From Chrysomallon squamiferum (lineage: Eukaryota; Mollusca; Gastropoda; Neomphalida; Peltospiridae): a stretch of DNA of 64,000 bases. Both the position numbers and the translations under genes were made by a program. The stretch lies in the NCBI GenBank assembly GCA_012295275.1, contig CM022679.1, positions 31,551,337 to 31,615,336 of the forward strand, in the 5' to 3' direction. Under the pieces are notes generated by a model. That model did no database searches. It worked only from the letters and a program-made list of their open reading frames with translations, and was not told where the DNA came from. Shown here in pieces: positions 46,246-58,700 of this stretch; within the stretch, counting starts at the first letter, position 1; each line of letters opens with the position of its first letter.

Positions 46246-49035
46246 ATGTCTGTATTGAAACTGCAAATCTGTCTCGTCTTACTTATTCTGGGATCAGTGG
46301 TTGCCCAGACACAACCCATTCAGAATCACAAAAAGTAAGATTCATTTTAACTCTCATACTGAGTGAATCCAAATGTAAATTATCTTATTTTGTAAGATTT
46401 ATTTCTGTCCTTCTTACTTAATAAATATCAGACGAGGTTGGAAAATTGAAGACGAAGGATTCCAGATTCAGACTATTTAAATTTTTCTTTGTATATCCTA
46501 TCCTCGCTCTTATTTACAAGTATATGTTATAGAGAAATAACTAATTTCATTCACATTTTGTGTAAAAGGCTTTATTATATTATTATATATATTTCTTTTT
46601 TGCACATCCTTCAGTCCACCGTGAGTATAATTTATCATTACATGACATTCACACAATATTTCTGTCCTGTATAAAGAAACATACTGCATCAAGTAAACTA
46701 ATGGCATACAAATTAAAATTAGGAAAAACAATCTGAGAAATAGTGTTTCCTTCTAATCCAATAATAAAAAAGAATTAGAATTATTAAGAGCTGATAATTA
46801 GTTTATGTTTCTCTTTCTTTTTCTGTCTTTCTTTGTTTTGTTTTTTTCCACAACTACAGCAACTTAGACCCACGTTGTTATTTGAAACATCATCAACAAC
46901 AACAACAACAACAACAATAATAATAATAATAATAAATAATAATAATAATAATAAATAATAATAATAATAATTGATGATTCTGATGAATATTATATGTGAT
47001 GATGAATAGTATATGTACAACGATGGATGGTAATAATAAGAAATGTTATAATTATTTCATTATTATGTCTGCTGAAAAAATTATTTTTATTTTTATTTAT
47101 GTGTGCCCTTCAGACAATGGTATGTATCAATTACCAGTAGGTATCTTAAATGTGTTTACAGCAGTACCAAACAAATTCTTACATCAAAATTGAAGAAACA
47201 AATACACATCTGACCTGTTGTAATTTTATGCACTTTAATATAAATATTTTTAAATGAATTTTGAGATGACTAACCATGAGATGGATTCAAATTTATTTTT
47301 AAGTTCCGATACTTATTATTTGATTGATAATTGTTTCTCTTCAAAATATCAAACAAACAAACAGCCTGGTAAGTCTCATTCTCTTAAATTGTAAGACAAT
47401 TTAATTCAGCAGAAGTATTATATATTGGGTCTTAGTTTTGTAAAACGTATCAGAAACCATTAAAACAAGTCTCTTTGATATATTCGTAAGTTAATAGAGA
47501 GCACCCCACCTGGAAAAAGAACTGAATGGGGATTTCATGCAGTATGAACATAAGGGCATTAAAACAGACGACATTGATAAAAAATAAATTGTTAAAAAGG
47601 ACCTCATTATATATGACAATGCTGATAATGCTGAATTCATTTTCTAACAAATGGACACTCAATCAGTTTATGCTTTTTAAACATTCACACTTCTTTTCCT
47701 GCAAATATATACTTTTTACTTCCCTGTATATGTGAAGCATATTTATCCTTATTAGTGTATTGATTAAGGACTTTTTTCTTTGATTGTTTGTCACTTTTAT
47801 TCTTTGTTTTGCTATCTGATAATATATCAAAATAAAAGTAACACAATCAAAACATCTTTTTTTTTATCTTTTTAAAACAGGTCGAGAAGACATTCGTGAG
47901 TCCTATTCTCTTAAACTCTAAGACAAATTACATCAGCAGAAATATTATATTGGGTCTTAGTATTAGAAATATAAAGTACAAGTCTCACTGATATATTTAT
48001 AAAGTAATAGGTACCCTTAAATTTTGCCTTCGAAAAACATTAGAATGAGGACTTCATGCACTATGTTCATCATGACCATAAAACAGGACTTTTTGTGTGT
48101 GACAATGTTCATAATGCTGAATTCATTTTTCTAACGAGTAGACGTTCCATCAGTTTGTAATATAAACATTGAACTGCTTTTGCAGCAAATGTATACTTTT
48201 TCCTTAACTGTATATCTGAAGTATATTTATCCTTATTTCTGTCACTCGTATTTTTAATTTTGTCAACTCATAATACATCAAACTAAAAGTAATACAACCG
48301 AAACACTCAATTCTTATGACTGGATTTTTTTTTTTTTTAATCTTTTAGAAACAGATGGACAAATACCGGGTGAATTTTATGCTCTTAAACATTAAGACAA
48401 ATTACATCAGAGGAAATATTATATTGGGTTTTATTTTTCTAATATGTATTAGAAATGTTAAGTACAAGTCTCACTGATATATTTATAAAGTAATAGGTAC
48501 CCTTAAATTTTGCCTTCGAAACAAATTAGAATGATGACTTCATGCACTATGTTCATCATAGCCTTAAAGCAGATGACATTCATTAAAAATAGTTTTCGTA
48601 ATACGCATTCGAAACTAATAAATATAACTGTCACTGAATTGCACCGGTTCGGAATAAAATTATATTGTTCAATGTTGACAGGAGGCAATTTCACCATTTA
48701 CAAATAAAAGAATTCAGTTTGAGAAGACCGTACAAATGTCCAACCTTATGATTTAAAATCTCTAAAAATAAGTGAAACATTTCACATTACTGTCTAGCAC
48801 TTTGTAAATTCATATCTACAAAGGTGAAGATATAATCACGTTTGTGAACAAACCCACGACAAAATCATACTCACATTAAATTTCCTAATTGATCCTTCAG
48901 ACAGTATATATATATTTTTTTGCTAATAATAATAATTTAAAAAAATGGTAATTAAATTTCTAGAAGATATACTGAATTTAAAATCAAAGCGTTTTTCTCC
49001 AAATCTTAAGAATATCATGTGTACAGTTAAATAAA

Positions 49036-49089
<54 letters not shown>

Positions 49090-49309
49090 GACAACAACAA
49101 TAATAATAATGATAATACTCTTACACAGCAGTTCAGATAAACTTAGTATTTTAAAGACGATGTCAAAATGAAGAGAAAAGATCGGAACAGTTCGTTATCA
49201 AAAAACTGTATAGAGGTTATCTCAAGTAAAATAAAATAAAATGTAATTTGTATTTTCAGGATAATCGGCAAGCGATCTGTTATCTCTGATCTGCCTCACA
49301 TCAGAAGTT
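46246..49309 (+). CDS. Gene F: microexon-family protein, 3' end lost in the scaffold gap
   Basis: Exons: 46246-46334 (MSVLKLQICLVLLILGSVVA, then QTQPIQNHK), 46615-46620 (6 nt), 47114-47119 (ACAATG), 47881-47895 (15 nt, SRRH), 48355-48369 (15 nt, SWTNT with its split codon), 48682-48729 (RQFHHLQIKEFSLRR) and 49260-49309 (50 nt, PIIGKRSVISDLPHIRS). All join in frame, and the terminal 41-nt exon expected near 49.7 kb falls in or beyond the gap. F has two different 15-nt exons where A has one. The second has two possible acceptors (48,348 and 48,354) six bases apart, both frame-preserving. An extra CCTG element at 47,365-47,368 has good splice sites but would shift the frame. Confidence 0.66.
46893..46971. 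repeat. (AAC)n/(AAT)n array in gene F
   Basis: Aac run followed by aat runs broken by aaat. Counterpart of the arrays at 3,781 and 9,757. Confidence 0.85.
49035..49107. repeat. (AAT)n array in gene F
   Basis: Aat run ending in aac units, in the intron before the 50-nt exon. Only one of the two arrays seen in A-C is full length. Confidence 0.85.
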
Positions 49310-49524
49310 GTAAGTGTAGTACTTTTTGTCTAAACTAATACAAGAAAGAAAATGTATATTTTTGTGGATACTTATGTACGTAATTAAGCATATATCACTG
49401 AATGAATATATGTATATATGTTTGTATGTATGTATGTCTGTATGTATGTATGTATGCATACATGTATGTATGTATGATCGTATGCATGCATATATATGCA
49501 TGTGGATGTGCATAAACGTGTGTA

Positions 49525-49724
49525 NNNNNNNNNNNNNNNNNNNNNNNNNNNNNNNNNNNNNNNNNNNNNNNNNNNNNNNNNNNNNNNNNNNNNNNNNNNN
49601 NNNNNNNNNNNNNNNNNNNNNNNNNNNNNNNNNNNNNNNNNNNNNNNNNNNNNNNNNNNNNNNNNNNNNNNNNNNNNNNNNNNNNNNNNNNNNNNNNNNN
49701 NNNNNNNNNNNNNNNNNNNNNNNN
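49525..49724. other. Scaffold gap of 200 N
   Basis: Exactly 200 N, a fixed-length placeholder typical of Hi-C scaffolding rather than a sized gap. The left side ends inside the (GTAT)n repeat of gene F's last intron. The right side starts abruptly in satellite. Adjacency of the two sides is therefore a scaffolding inference. Confidence 0.95.
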
Positions 49725-52700
49725 TTAGTATTATGGCTAGATTTAGTTATCTGTTTACCTTATGACTAGGGTTAAAGTTAGTATTATGGTTAGATTTAGT
49801 TATCTGTTTACCTTATGACTAGGGTTAAAGTTAGTATTATGGTTAGATTTAGTTATCTGTTTACCTTATGACTAGGGTTAAAGTTAGTATTATGGTTAGA
49901 TTTAGTTATCTGTTTTACCTTATGACTAGGGGGTTAAAGTTAGTATTATGGTTAGATTTAGTTATCTGTTTACCTTATGACTAGGGTTAAGTTTAGTATT
50001 ATGGTTAGATTTAGTTATTGTTTTACCTTATGACTAGGGTTAAGTATTATTATGGTTAGATTTAGTTATCTGTTTTACCTTATGACTAGGGTTAAAGTTA
50101 GTATTATGGTTAGATTTAGTTATCTGTTTACCTTATGACTAGGGTTAAAGTTAGTATTATGGTTAGATTTAGTTATCTGTTTACCTTATGACTAGGGTTA
50201 AAGTTAGTATTATGGTTAGATTTAGTTATCTGTTTACCTTATGACTAGGGTTAAAGTTAGTATTATGGTTAGATTTAGTTATCTGTTTACCTTATGACTA
50301 GGGTTAAAGTTAGTATTATGGTTAGATTTAGTTATCTGTTTACCTTATGACTAGGGTTAAAGTTAGTATTATGGTTAGATTTAGTTATCTGTTTACCTTA
50401 TGACTAGGGTAAAAAGTTATTATTATGGTTAGATTTAGTTTATCTGTTTACCTTTTATGACTAGGGTTAAAGTTAGTATTATGGTTAGATTTAGTTATCT
50501 GTTTACCTTATGACTAGGGTTAAAGTTAGTATTATGGTTAGATTTAGTTATCTGTTTACCTTATGACTAGGGTTAAAGTTAGTATTATGGTTAATCTGTT
50601 TTTACCTTATGACTAGGGTTAAAGTTAGTATTATGGTTAGATTTAGTTATCTGTTTACCTTATGACTAGGGTTAAAGTTAGTATTATGGTTAGATTTTAG
50701 TTATCTGTTTACCTTATGACTAGGGTTAAAGTTAGTATTATGGTTAGATTTAGTTATCTGTTTTACCTTATGACTAGGGTTAAAAAGTTAGTATTATGGT
50801 TAGATTTAGTTATCTGTTTACCTTATGACTAGGGTTAAAGTTAGTATTATATTTAGATTTAGTTATCCTTTTACCTTTATGACTAGGGTTAAGTATTATG
50901 GTTATTATGGTTATTTTTTAGTTATCTGTTTACCTTATGACTAGGGTTAAAGTTAGTATTATGGTTAGATTTAGTTATCTGTTTTTACCTTATGACTAGG
51001 GTTAAAGTTAGTATTATGGTTAGATTTAGTTATCTTTTACCTTATGACTAGGGTTAAAGTTAGTATTATGGTTAGATTTAGTTATCTGTTTACCTTTATG
51101 ACTAGGGTTAAAGTTAGTATATTATGGATTTAGATTTAGTTATCTGTTTTACCTTATGACTAGGGTTAAAGTTAGTATTATGGTTAGATTTAGTTATCTG
51201 TTTACCTTATGACTAGGGTTAAAAAGTTTATTATTATGGTTAGATTTAGTTATCTGTTTACCTTATGACTAGGGTTAAAGTTAGTATTATGGTTAGGGTT
51301 AAAGTTTTAGTATTATGGTTAGATTTAGTTATCTGTTTTACCTTATGACTAGGGTTAAAGTTAGTATTATGGTTAGATTTAGTTATCTGTTTACCTTTAT
51401 GACTAGGGTTAAAGTTAGTATTATGGTTAGATTTAGTTATCTGTTTACCTTATGACTAGGGTTAAATTTAGTATTATGGTTAGATTTAGTTATCTTTTTT
51501 ACCTTATGACTAGGGTTAAAGTTAGTATTATGGTTAGATTTAGTTATCTTTTTACCTTATGACTAGGGTTAAAAGTTAGTATTATGGTTAGATTTAGTTA
51601 TCTGTTTTTTACCTTATTATGACTAGGGTTAAAGTTAGTATTATGGTTAGATTTAGTTATCTGTTTACCTTATATTACTAGGTTTAAAGTTAGTATTATG
51701 GTTAGATTTAGTTATCTGTTTACCTTATGATTAGGGTTAAAGTTAGTTATTATGGTTGGATTTAGTTATCTGTTTAGTTATGACTAGGGTTTTAGTATTA
51801 TGGTTAGATTTAGTAGGGTTACCTTTTATTATTATTTGGTTAGATTTAGTTTATTTGTTTTACCTTTTTATTAGGGTTAATTTTAGTATTATGGTTAGAT
51901 TTAGTTATCTGTTTTACCTTATTACTAGGGTTAAAGTTATTTATTATGGTTAGATTTAGTTATCTGTTTACCTTTATGACTAGGGTTAAAAGTTAGTATT
52001 ATGGTTAGATTTAGTTATCTACCTTTTTATGAGGTTAGGGTTAAAGTTAGTATTATGGTTAGATTTAGTTATCTGTTTACCTTATGACTAGGGTTAAAGT
52101 TAGTATTATGGTTAGATTTAGTTATCTGTTTTACCTTATGACTAGGGTTAAAGTTAGTATTATATGGTTAGATTTAGTTATCTTTTTACCTTATGACTAG
52201 GGTTAAAGTTAGTATTATGGTTAGATTTTAGTTATCTGTTTTACCTTATGACTAGGGTTAAAGTTAGTATTATGGTTAGATTTAGATTTATATCTTTTAC
52301 CTTATGACTAAGTTAAAGTTAGTAGATATTATGGTTAGATTTGTTTATCTGTTTACCTTTATGACTAGGGTTAAAGTTATTATTATTATTTGGTTAGATT
52401 TAGTTATCTGTTTACCTTATGACTAGGGTTAAAGTTAGTATTATGGTTAGATTTAGTTATCTGTTTACCTTATGACTAGGGTTAAAGTTAGTATTATGGT
52501 TAGATTTAGTTATCTGTTTACCTTATGACTAGGGTTAAAGTTAGTATTATGGTTAGATTTAGTTATCTGTTTTTATTTTTATGACTAGGGTTAAAGTTAG
52601 TATTATGGATTGGTTAGATTTAGTTATCTTTTTACCTTATGACTAGGGTTAAAGTTAGTATTATGGTTAGATTTAGTTATCTGTTTACCTTTTTACTAGG

Positions 52701-55700
52701 GTTAGGGTAAAGTTAGTTAGTTATAGATTTAGATTTAGTTATCTGTTTACCTTATGACTAGGGTTAAAGTTATTATTATGATTTTAGATTTAGTTTATCT
52801 GTTTTACCTTATGACTAGGGTTAAAGTTAGTATTATGGTTAGATTTAGTTATCTGTTTACCTTATGACTAGGGTTAAATTTGGTTTTATTATGATTTAGA
52901 TTTATTTATCTTTTTACCTTATGACTAGGGTTAAATTATTATTATTATAGATTTAGTTATCTGTTTTTGACTAGGGTTAAAGTTTATTATTATGGTTAGA
53001 TTTAGTTATCTGTAGTTTTATTATTAGGGTTAAGTTTAGTATTATTATGGTTAGATTTAGTTATGTTTTTATTATGACTAGGGTTAAAGTTTTATTATGG
53101 TTAGATTTAGTTATCTGTTTTACCTTATGACTAGGGTTAAAGTTAGTATTATGGTTAGATTTAGTTATTTTTACCTTATGACTAGGGTTAAAGTTAGTAT
53201 TATGGTTAGATTTAGTTATCTGTTTACCTTATGACTAGGGTTAAAGTTAGTATTATGGTTAGATTATTTAGTTATTATGTTTTTTTATTTAGTTATTTGT
53301 TTTAAGTTAGTATGTTTATTAGGTTATTTATCTTTACCTTATTTAGGGGTTAATTTAGTTTATCTATAGATTTTGTTTTTTTACTAGGGTTAAAGTTAGT
53401 ATTATGGTTAGATTTAGTTTATCTTTTTACCTTATTATTTAGGGTTAAATTTAGTATTATGGTTAGATTTAGTTATCTGTTTACTTTATGACTAGGGTTA
53501 AAGTTAGTATTATGGTTAGATTTAGTTTATCTTTTACCTTATGACTAGGGTTAAAGTTAGTATTATGGTTAGATTTAGTTATCTGTTTACCTTATGACTA
53601 GGGTTAAAGTTAGTATTATTATGGTTAGATTTAGTTATCTTTTTTACCTTATTACTAGGGTTAAAGTTATTATTATGATTTAGATTTAGTTATCTGTTTA
53701 CCTTATGACTAGGGTTAAAGTTAGTATTATGGTTAGATTTAGTTATCTGTTTACCTTATGACTAGGGTTAAAGTTAGTATTATGGTTAGATTTAGTTATC
53801 TGTTTACCTTATGACTAGGGTTAAAGTTAGTATTATGGTTAGATTTAGTTATCTGTTTACCTTATGGTTAAGGGTTAAAGTTAGTATTATGGATTTAGAT
53901 TTAGTTATCTGTTTACCTTTTATGGTTAGGGTTAAAGTTAGTATTATTATTTAGATTTTAGTTATTTTTTTTACCTTATTGACTAGGGTTAAAGTTAGTA
54001 TTTATGGTTAGATTTAGTTATCTGTTTACTTTTATGACTAGGGTTAAAGTTAGTATTATGGTTAGATTTATTTATTTGTTTTTTACCTTATGACTAGGGT
54101 TAAAGTTAGTATTTGGTTTAGATTTAGTTATCTGTTTACCTTATGACTAGGGTTAAAGTTATTATTATGGTTAGATTTAGTTATTTTTGTTTTGACTTTA
54201 TTTTATTATGGTTAGATTTATTTTTTATTATGGTTAGTTTATTTAGTTATCTGTTTACCTTATGACTAGGGGTTAAATTTATTATTATGGTTAGATTTAG
54301 TTTATCTTTTACCTTATGACTAGGGTTAAAGTTAGTATTATGGTTAGATTTAAGTTATCTGTTGTTTTACCTTATGACTAGGGTTAAAGTTAGTATTATG
54401 GTTAGATTTTTTATTTATTTACCTTTTACCTTATGACTTAAAGTTAAAGTTAGTTAGTATATGGATTTAGATTTTTAGTTATTTGTTTACCTTATGACTA
54501 GGGTTAAAGTTAGTATTATGGTTAGATATTAGTTATCTTACCTTTTACTTAGTTAAAGTTTATTATGGTTAGTTATCTGTTTACCTTTATATTAGGGTTG
54601 GTTATTTATTATTAGATTTAGTTATCTGTTTACCTTATTACTAGGGTTAAAGTTAGTATTATGGTTAGATTTAGTTATCTGTTTACCTTATGACTAGGGT
54701 TAAAGTTAGTATTATGGTTAGATTTAGTTATCTGTTTACCTTATGACTAGGGTTAAAGTTAGTATTATGGTTAGATTTAGTTATCTGTTTACCTTTTTTT
54801 AGGGTTAAAGTTATTATTATTATGGTTAGATTTAGTTATCTGTTTACCTTTATTAGGGTTAAATTTAGTATTATGGTTAGATTTAGTTATCTGTTTTACC
54901 TTATGACTAGGGTTAAAGTTAGTATTATGGTTAGATTTAGTTATCTATTTGTTTTTACCTTATGACTAGGGTTAAAAGTTAGTATTATTATGGATTTAGA
55001 TTTTAGTTATCTGTTTTATTTATGACTAGGTTAAAAAGTTATTATTATGGTTAGATTTAGTTATCTGTTTACCTTTTTTTAGGTTTAGGGTTAAAGTTAG
55101 TATTATGGTTAGATTTAGTTTTATCTGTTTTACCTTATGGTTAGGGTTAAATTTAGTTATATTATGGTTTTATTTTAGTTATCTTTTTTTACCTTATTTT
55201 AGGTTTTTTTATTATTATGGTTAGATTTAGTTATCTGTTTACCTTATTACTAGGGTTAAAGTTAGTATTATGGTTAGATTTAGTTATCTGTTTACCTTAT
55301 GACTAGGGTTAAAGTTATTATTTTGGTTAGATTTAGTTATCTGTTTACCTTATGACTAGGGTTAAAGTTAGTATTATGGTTAGATTTAGTTATCTGTTTA
55401 CCTTATGACTAGGGTTAAAGTTAGTATTATGGTTAGATTTAGTTATATCTTTTTACCTTATGACTAGGGTTAAAGTTAGTATTATGGTTAGATTTAGTTA
55501 TCTGTTTACCTTATGACTAGGGTTAAAGTTTATTATATTATGGTTAGATTTAGTTATCTCTTTACCTTATGACTAGGGTTAAAGTTAGTATTATGGTTAG
55601 ATTTAGTTATCTGTTTACCTTTATGACTAGGGTTAAAGTTAGTATTATGGTTAGATTTAGTTATCTGTTTACCTTATGACTAGGGTTAAAGTTAGTATTA

Positions 55701-58700
55701 TGGTTAGATTTAGTTATCTGTTTACCTTATGACTAGGGTTAAAGTTAGTATTATGGATTTAGATTTATTTATCTGTTTTATTATGACTAAGGGTTAAAGT
55801 TAGTATTATGTTTTAGATTTAGTTATCTTTTTACCTTATTGATTAGGGTTAAGTTAGTTAGTATTATGGTTAGATTTAGTTATCTGTTTACCTTATGACT
55901 AGGGTTAAAGTTAGTATTATGGTTAGATTTAGTTATCTGTTTACCTTATCACTAGGGTTAAAGTTAGTATTATGGTTAGATTTAGTTATCTGTTTACCTT
56001 TTGACTAGGGTTAAAGTTAGTATTATGGTTAGATTTAGTTATCTGTTTACCTTATGACTAGGGTTAGGGTTAAAGTTAGTATTTGGATTTAGATTTAGTT
56101 ATCTGTTTACCTTATGACTAGGGTTAAAGTTAGTATTATGGATTTAGTTTTTTTATTTGTTTTATGACTAGGGTTAAAGTTAGTATTATGGTTAGATTTA
56201 GTTATCTGTTTACCTTTGACTAGGGTTAAAGTTAGTTATTATGTTTAGTTATTTAGTTATATTTGTTTTACCTTATTACTAGGGTTAAATTTAGTATTAT
56301 GGTTAGATTTAGTTATCTGTTTACCTTATGACTAGGGTTAAAGTTATTATTATGGTTAGATTTAGTTATCTGTTTACCTTATGCTAGGGTTAAAGTTATT
56401 ATTATGGTTAGATTTAGTTATCTGTTTTTACCTTTAGGGTTAGGTTTAAAGTTAGTATTATGGTTTATTTAGTTATCTAGTTAGGGTTAAAGTTAGTATT
56501 ATGGTTAGATTTAGTTATCTGTTTACCTTATGACTAGGGTTAAAGTTAGTATTATGGTTAGATTTAGTTATCTGTTTACCTTATGACTAGGGTTAAAGTT
56601 AGTATTATGGTTAGATTAGTTTTAGTTATCTTTTACCTTACTAGGTTAAGGGTTAAATTTAGTATTATGGTTAGATTTAGTTATCTGTTTACCTTATGAC
56701 TATGGGTTAAAGTTTATTATTATGATTTAGATTTAGTTATCTTTTTTATTATGAGGGTTAGGGTTAAAGTTAGTATTATTATGATTTATTTTAGTTTTTG
56801 TTTACCTTATTTTAGGGTTAAATTTAGTATTATGGTTAGATTTTAGTTATCTGTTTTACCTTATGACTAGGGTTAAAGTTAGTTATTATTATGGTTTAGA
56901 TTTTTAGTTATCTGTTTACCTTATTACTAGGGTTAAATTTAGTATTATGGTTAGTTTTATTTATTTTTTTACTTTTATAAAGTTAGGGTTAAAGTTTTAT
57001 TATTATTATTTATTTAGTTATTTGTTTACCTTATGTTAGGGTTAAAGTTAGTATTATGGTTAGATTTAGTTATCTGTTTTACCTTATGACTAGGGTTAAA
57101 GTTAGTATTATGGTTAGATTTAGTTATCTGTTTACCTTATTTATATTAGGGTTAGGGTAGTATTATGGTTATTATTATGGATTTAGATTTAGTTATCTGT
57201 TTTACCTTATTATGGTTAGGGTTAAAGTTATTATTATGGATTTTATTTAGTTTATTGTTTACCTTTATGTTAGGGTTAAAGTTAGTATTATGGTTAGATT
57301 TAGTTTATCTGTTTACCTTATTACTAGGGTTAAAGTTAGTATTATGGTTAGATTTAGTTATCTGTTTTTATTATGGTTAGGGTTAAAGTTTTATTATGGT
57401 TATTTTTTACCTTATGGTTAGGGTTAAAGTTAGTATTATGGATTTAGATTTAGTTTATTTGTTTTTTTTTTATGACTAGGGTTAAAGTTAGTATTATGGT
57501 TAGATTTAGTTATCTGTTTACCTTATGACTAGGGTTAAATTTTATTATTATGGTTAGATTTAGTTATTTGTTTACCTTATTATTTAGGGTTTAAAGTTAG
57601 GGTTAAAGTTAGTATTTATGGTTAGATTTAGTTATCTGTTTTTTTATGACTAGGGGTAAAGTTTATTATTATTATGGTTAGATTTTAGTTTGTTTTTGTT
57701 TATTAAATTACCTTATGGTTTAGGGTTAAATTAGGTTTAGTATTATGGTTAGATTTAGTTTATCTTGTTTACCTTATGACTAGGGTTAAAGTTATTATTT
57801 ATTAGATTTTTCTGTTTACCTTATTTTAGGGTTAAAGTTATTATTATGGTTAGATTTTTTATTGTTTACCTTATGACTAGGTTAGTTAGTATTGGTTAGA
57901 TTTAGTTATCTGTTTTACCTTATTATTAGGGTTAAAGTTAGTATTATGGTTAGATTTAGTTATCTGTTTACCTTATGACTAGGGTTAAAGTTAATTATTA
58001 TGGTTAGATTTAGTTATCTGTTTACCTTATGACTAGGGTTAAAGTTAGTATTATGGTTAGATTTAGTTATCTGTTTACCTTATGACTAGTGTTAAAGTTA
58101 GTATTATGGTTAGATTTAGTTATCTGTTTACCTTATGTTTAGGGTTAAAGTTATTATTATGATTTAGATTTAGTTATCTTTTTACCTTATGACTAGGGTT
58201 AAAGTTAGTATTATTATTATTTAGTTATTTAGTTATCTGTTTTATGACTAGGGTTAAAGTTAGTATTATTAGATTTAGTTTATTTATTTATCTATTTTTA
58301 TTATATTAGGGTTATTAGTTATTATATTATGTTTATTTAGTTTATCTGTTTTATTTTTTATGGTTAGGGTTAAAGTTAGTATTATGGTTAGTTTTATTTT
58401 ATCTTTTACCTTATTATTACTAGGGTTAAAGTTATTATTATTATTTAGATTTTTATTTATCTGTTTACTTTATGACTAGGGTTAAAGTTAGTATTATGGT
58501 TAGATTTTTATTTATCTTTTACCTTATTTACTAGGGTTAAAGTTAGTATTATATTTAGATTTTTTATCTATTTTACCTTATTAGGGTTAGGGTTAATTAT
58601 TTTTATTATGGTTAGATTTGTTTATCTTTTACCTTATTTTAGGGTTAAAAATTTATTTATTATGGATTTAGATTTAGTTATCTGTTTTTTATTTTATGAG

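Noticed and set aside
49326-49769. ORFs running through the N gap
   Set aside because: The gap is filled with X; the flanks are (GTAT)n repeat and satellite.
51756-57380. ORFs in the satellite (LVLWLDLVICL-like)
   Set aside because: Translation of the ~53-bp monomer, frame kept only by chance over few monomers.
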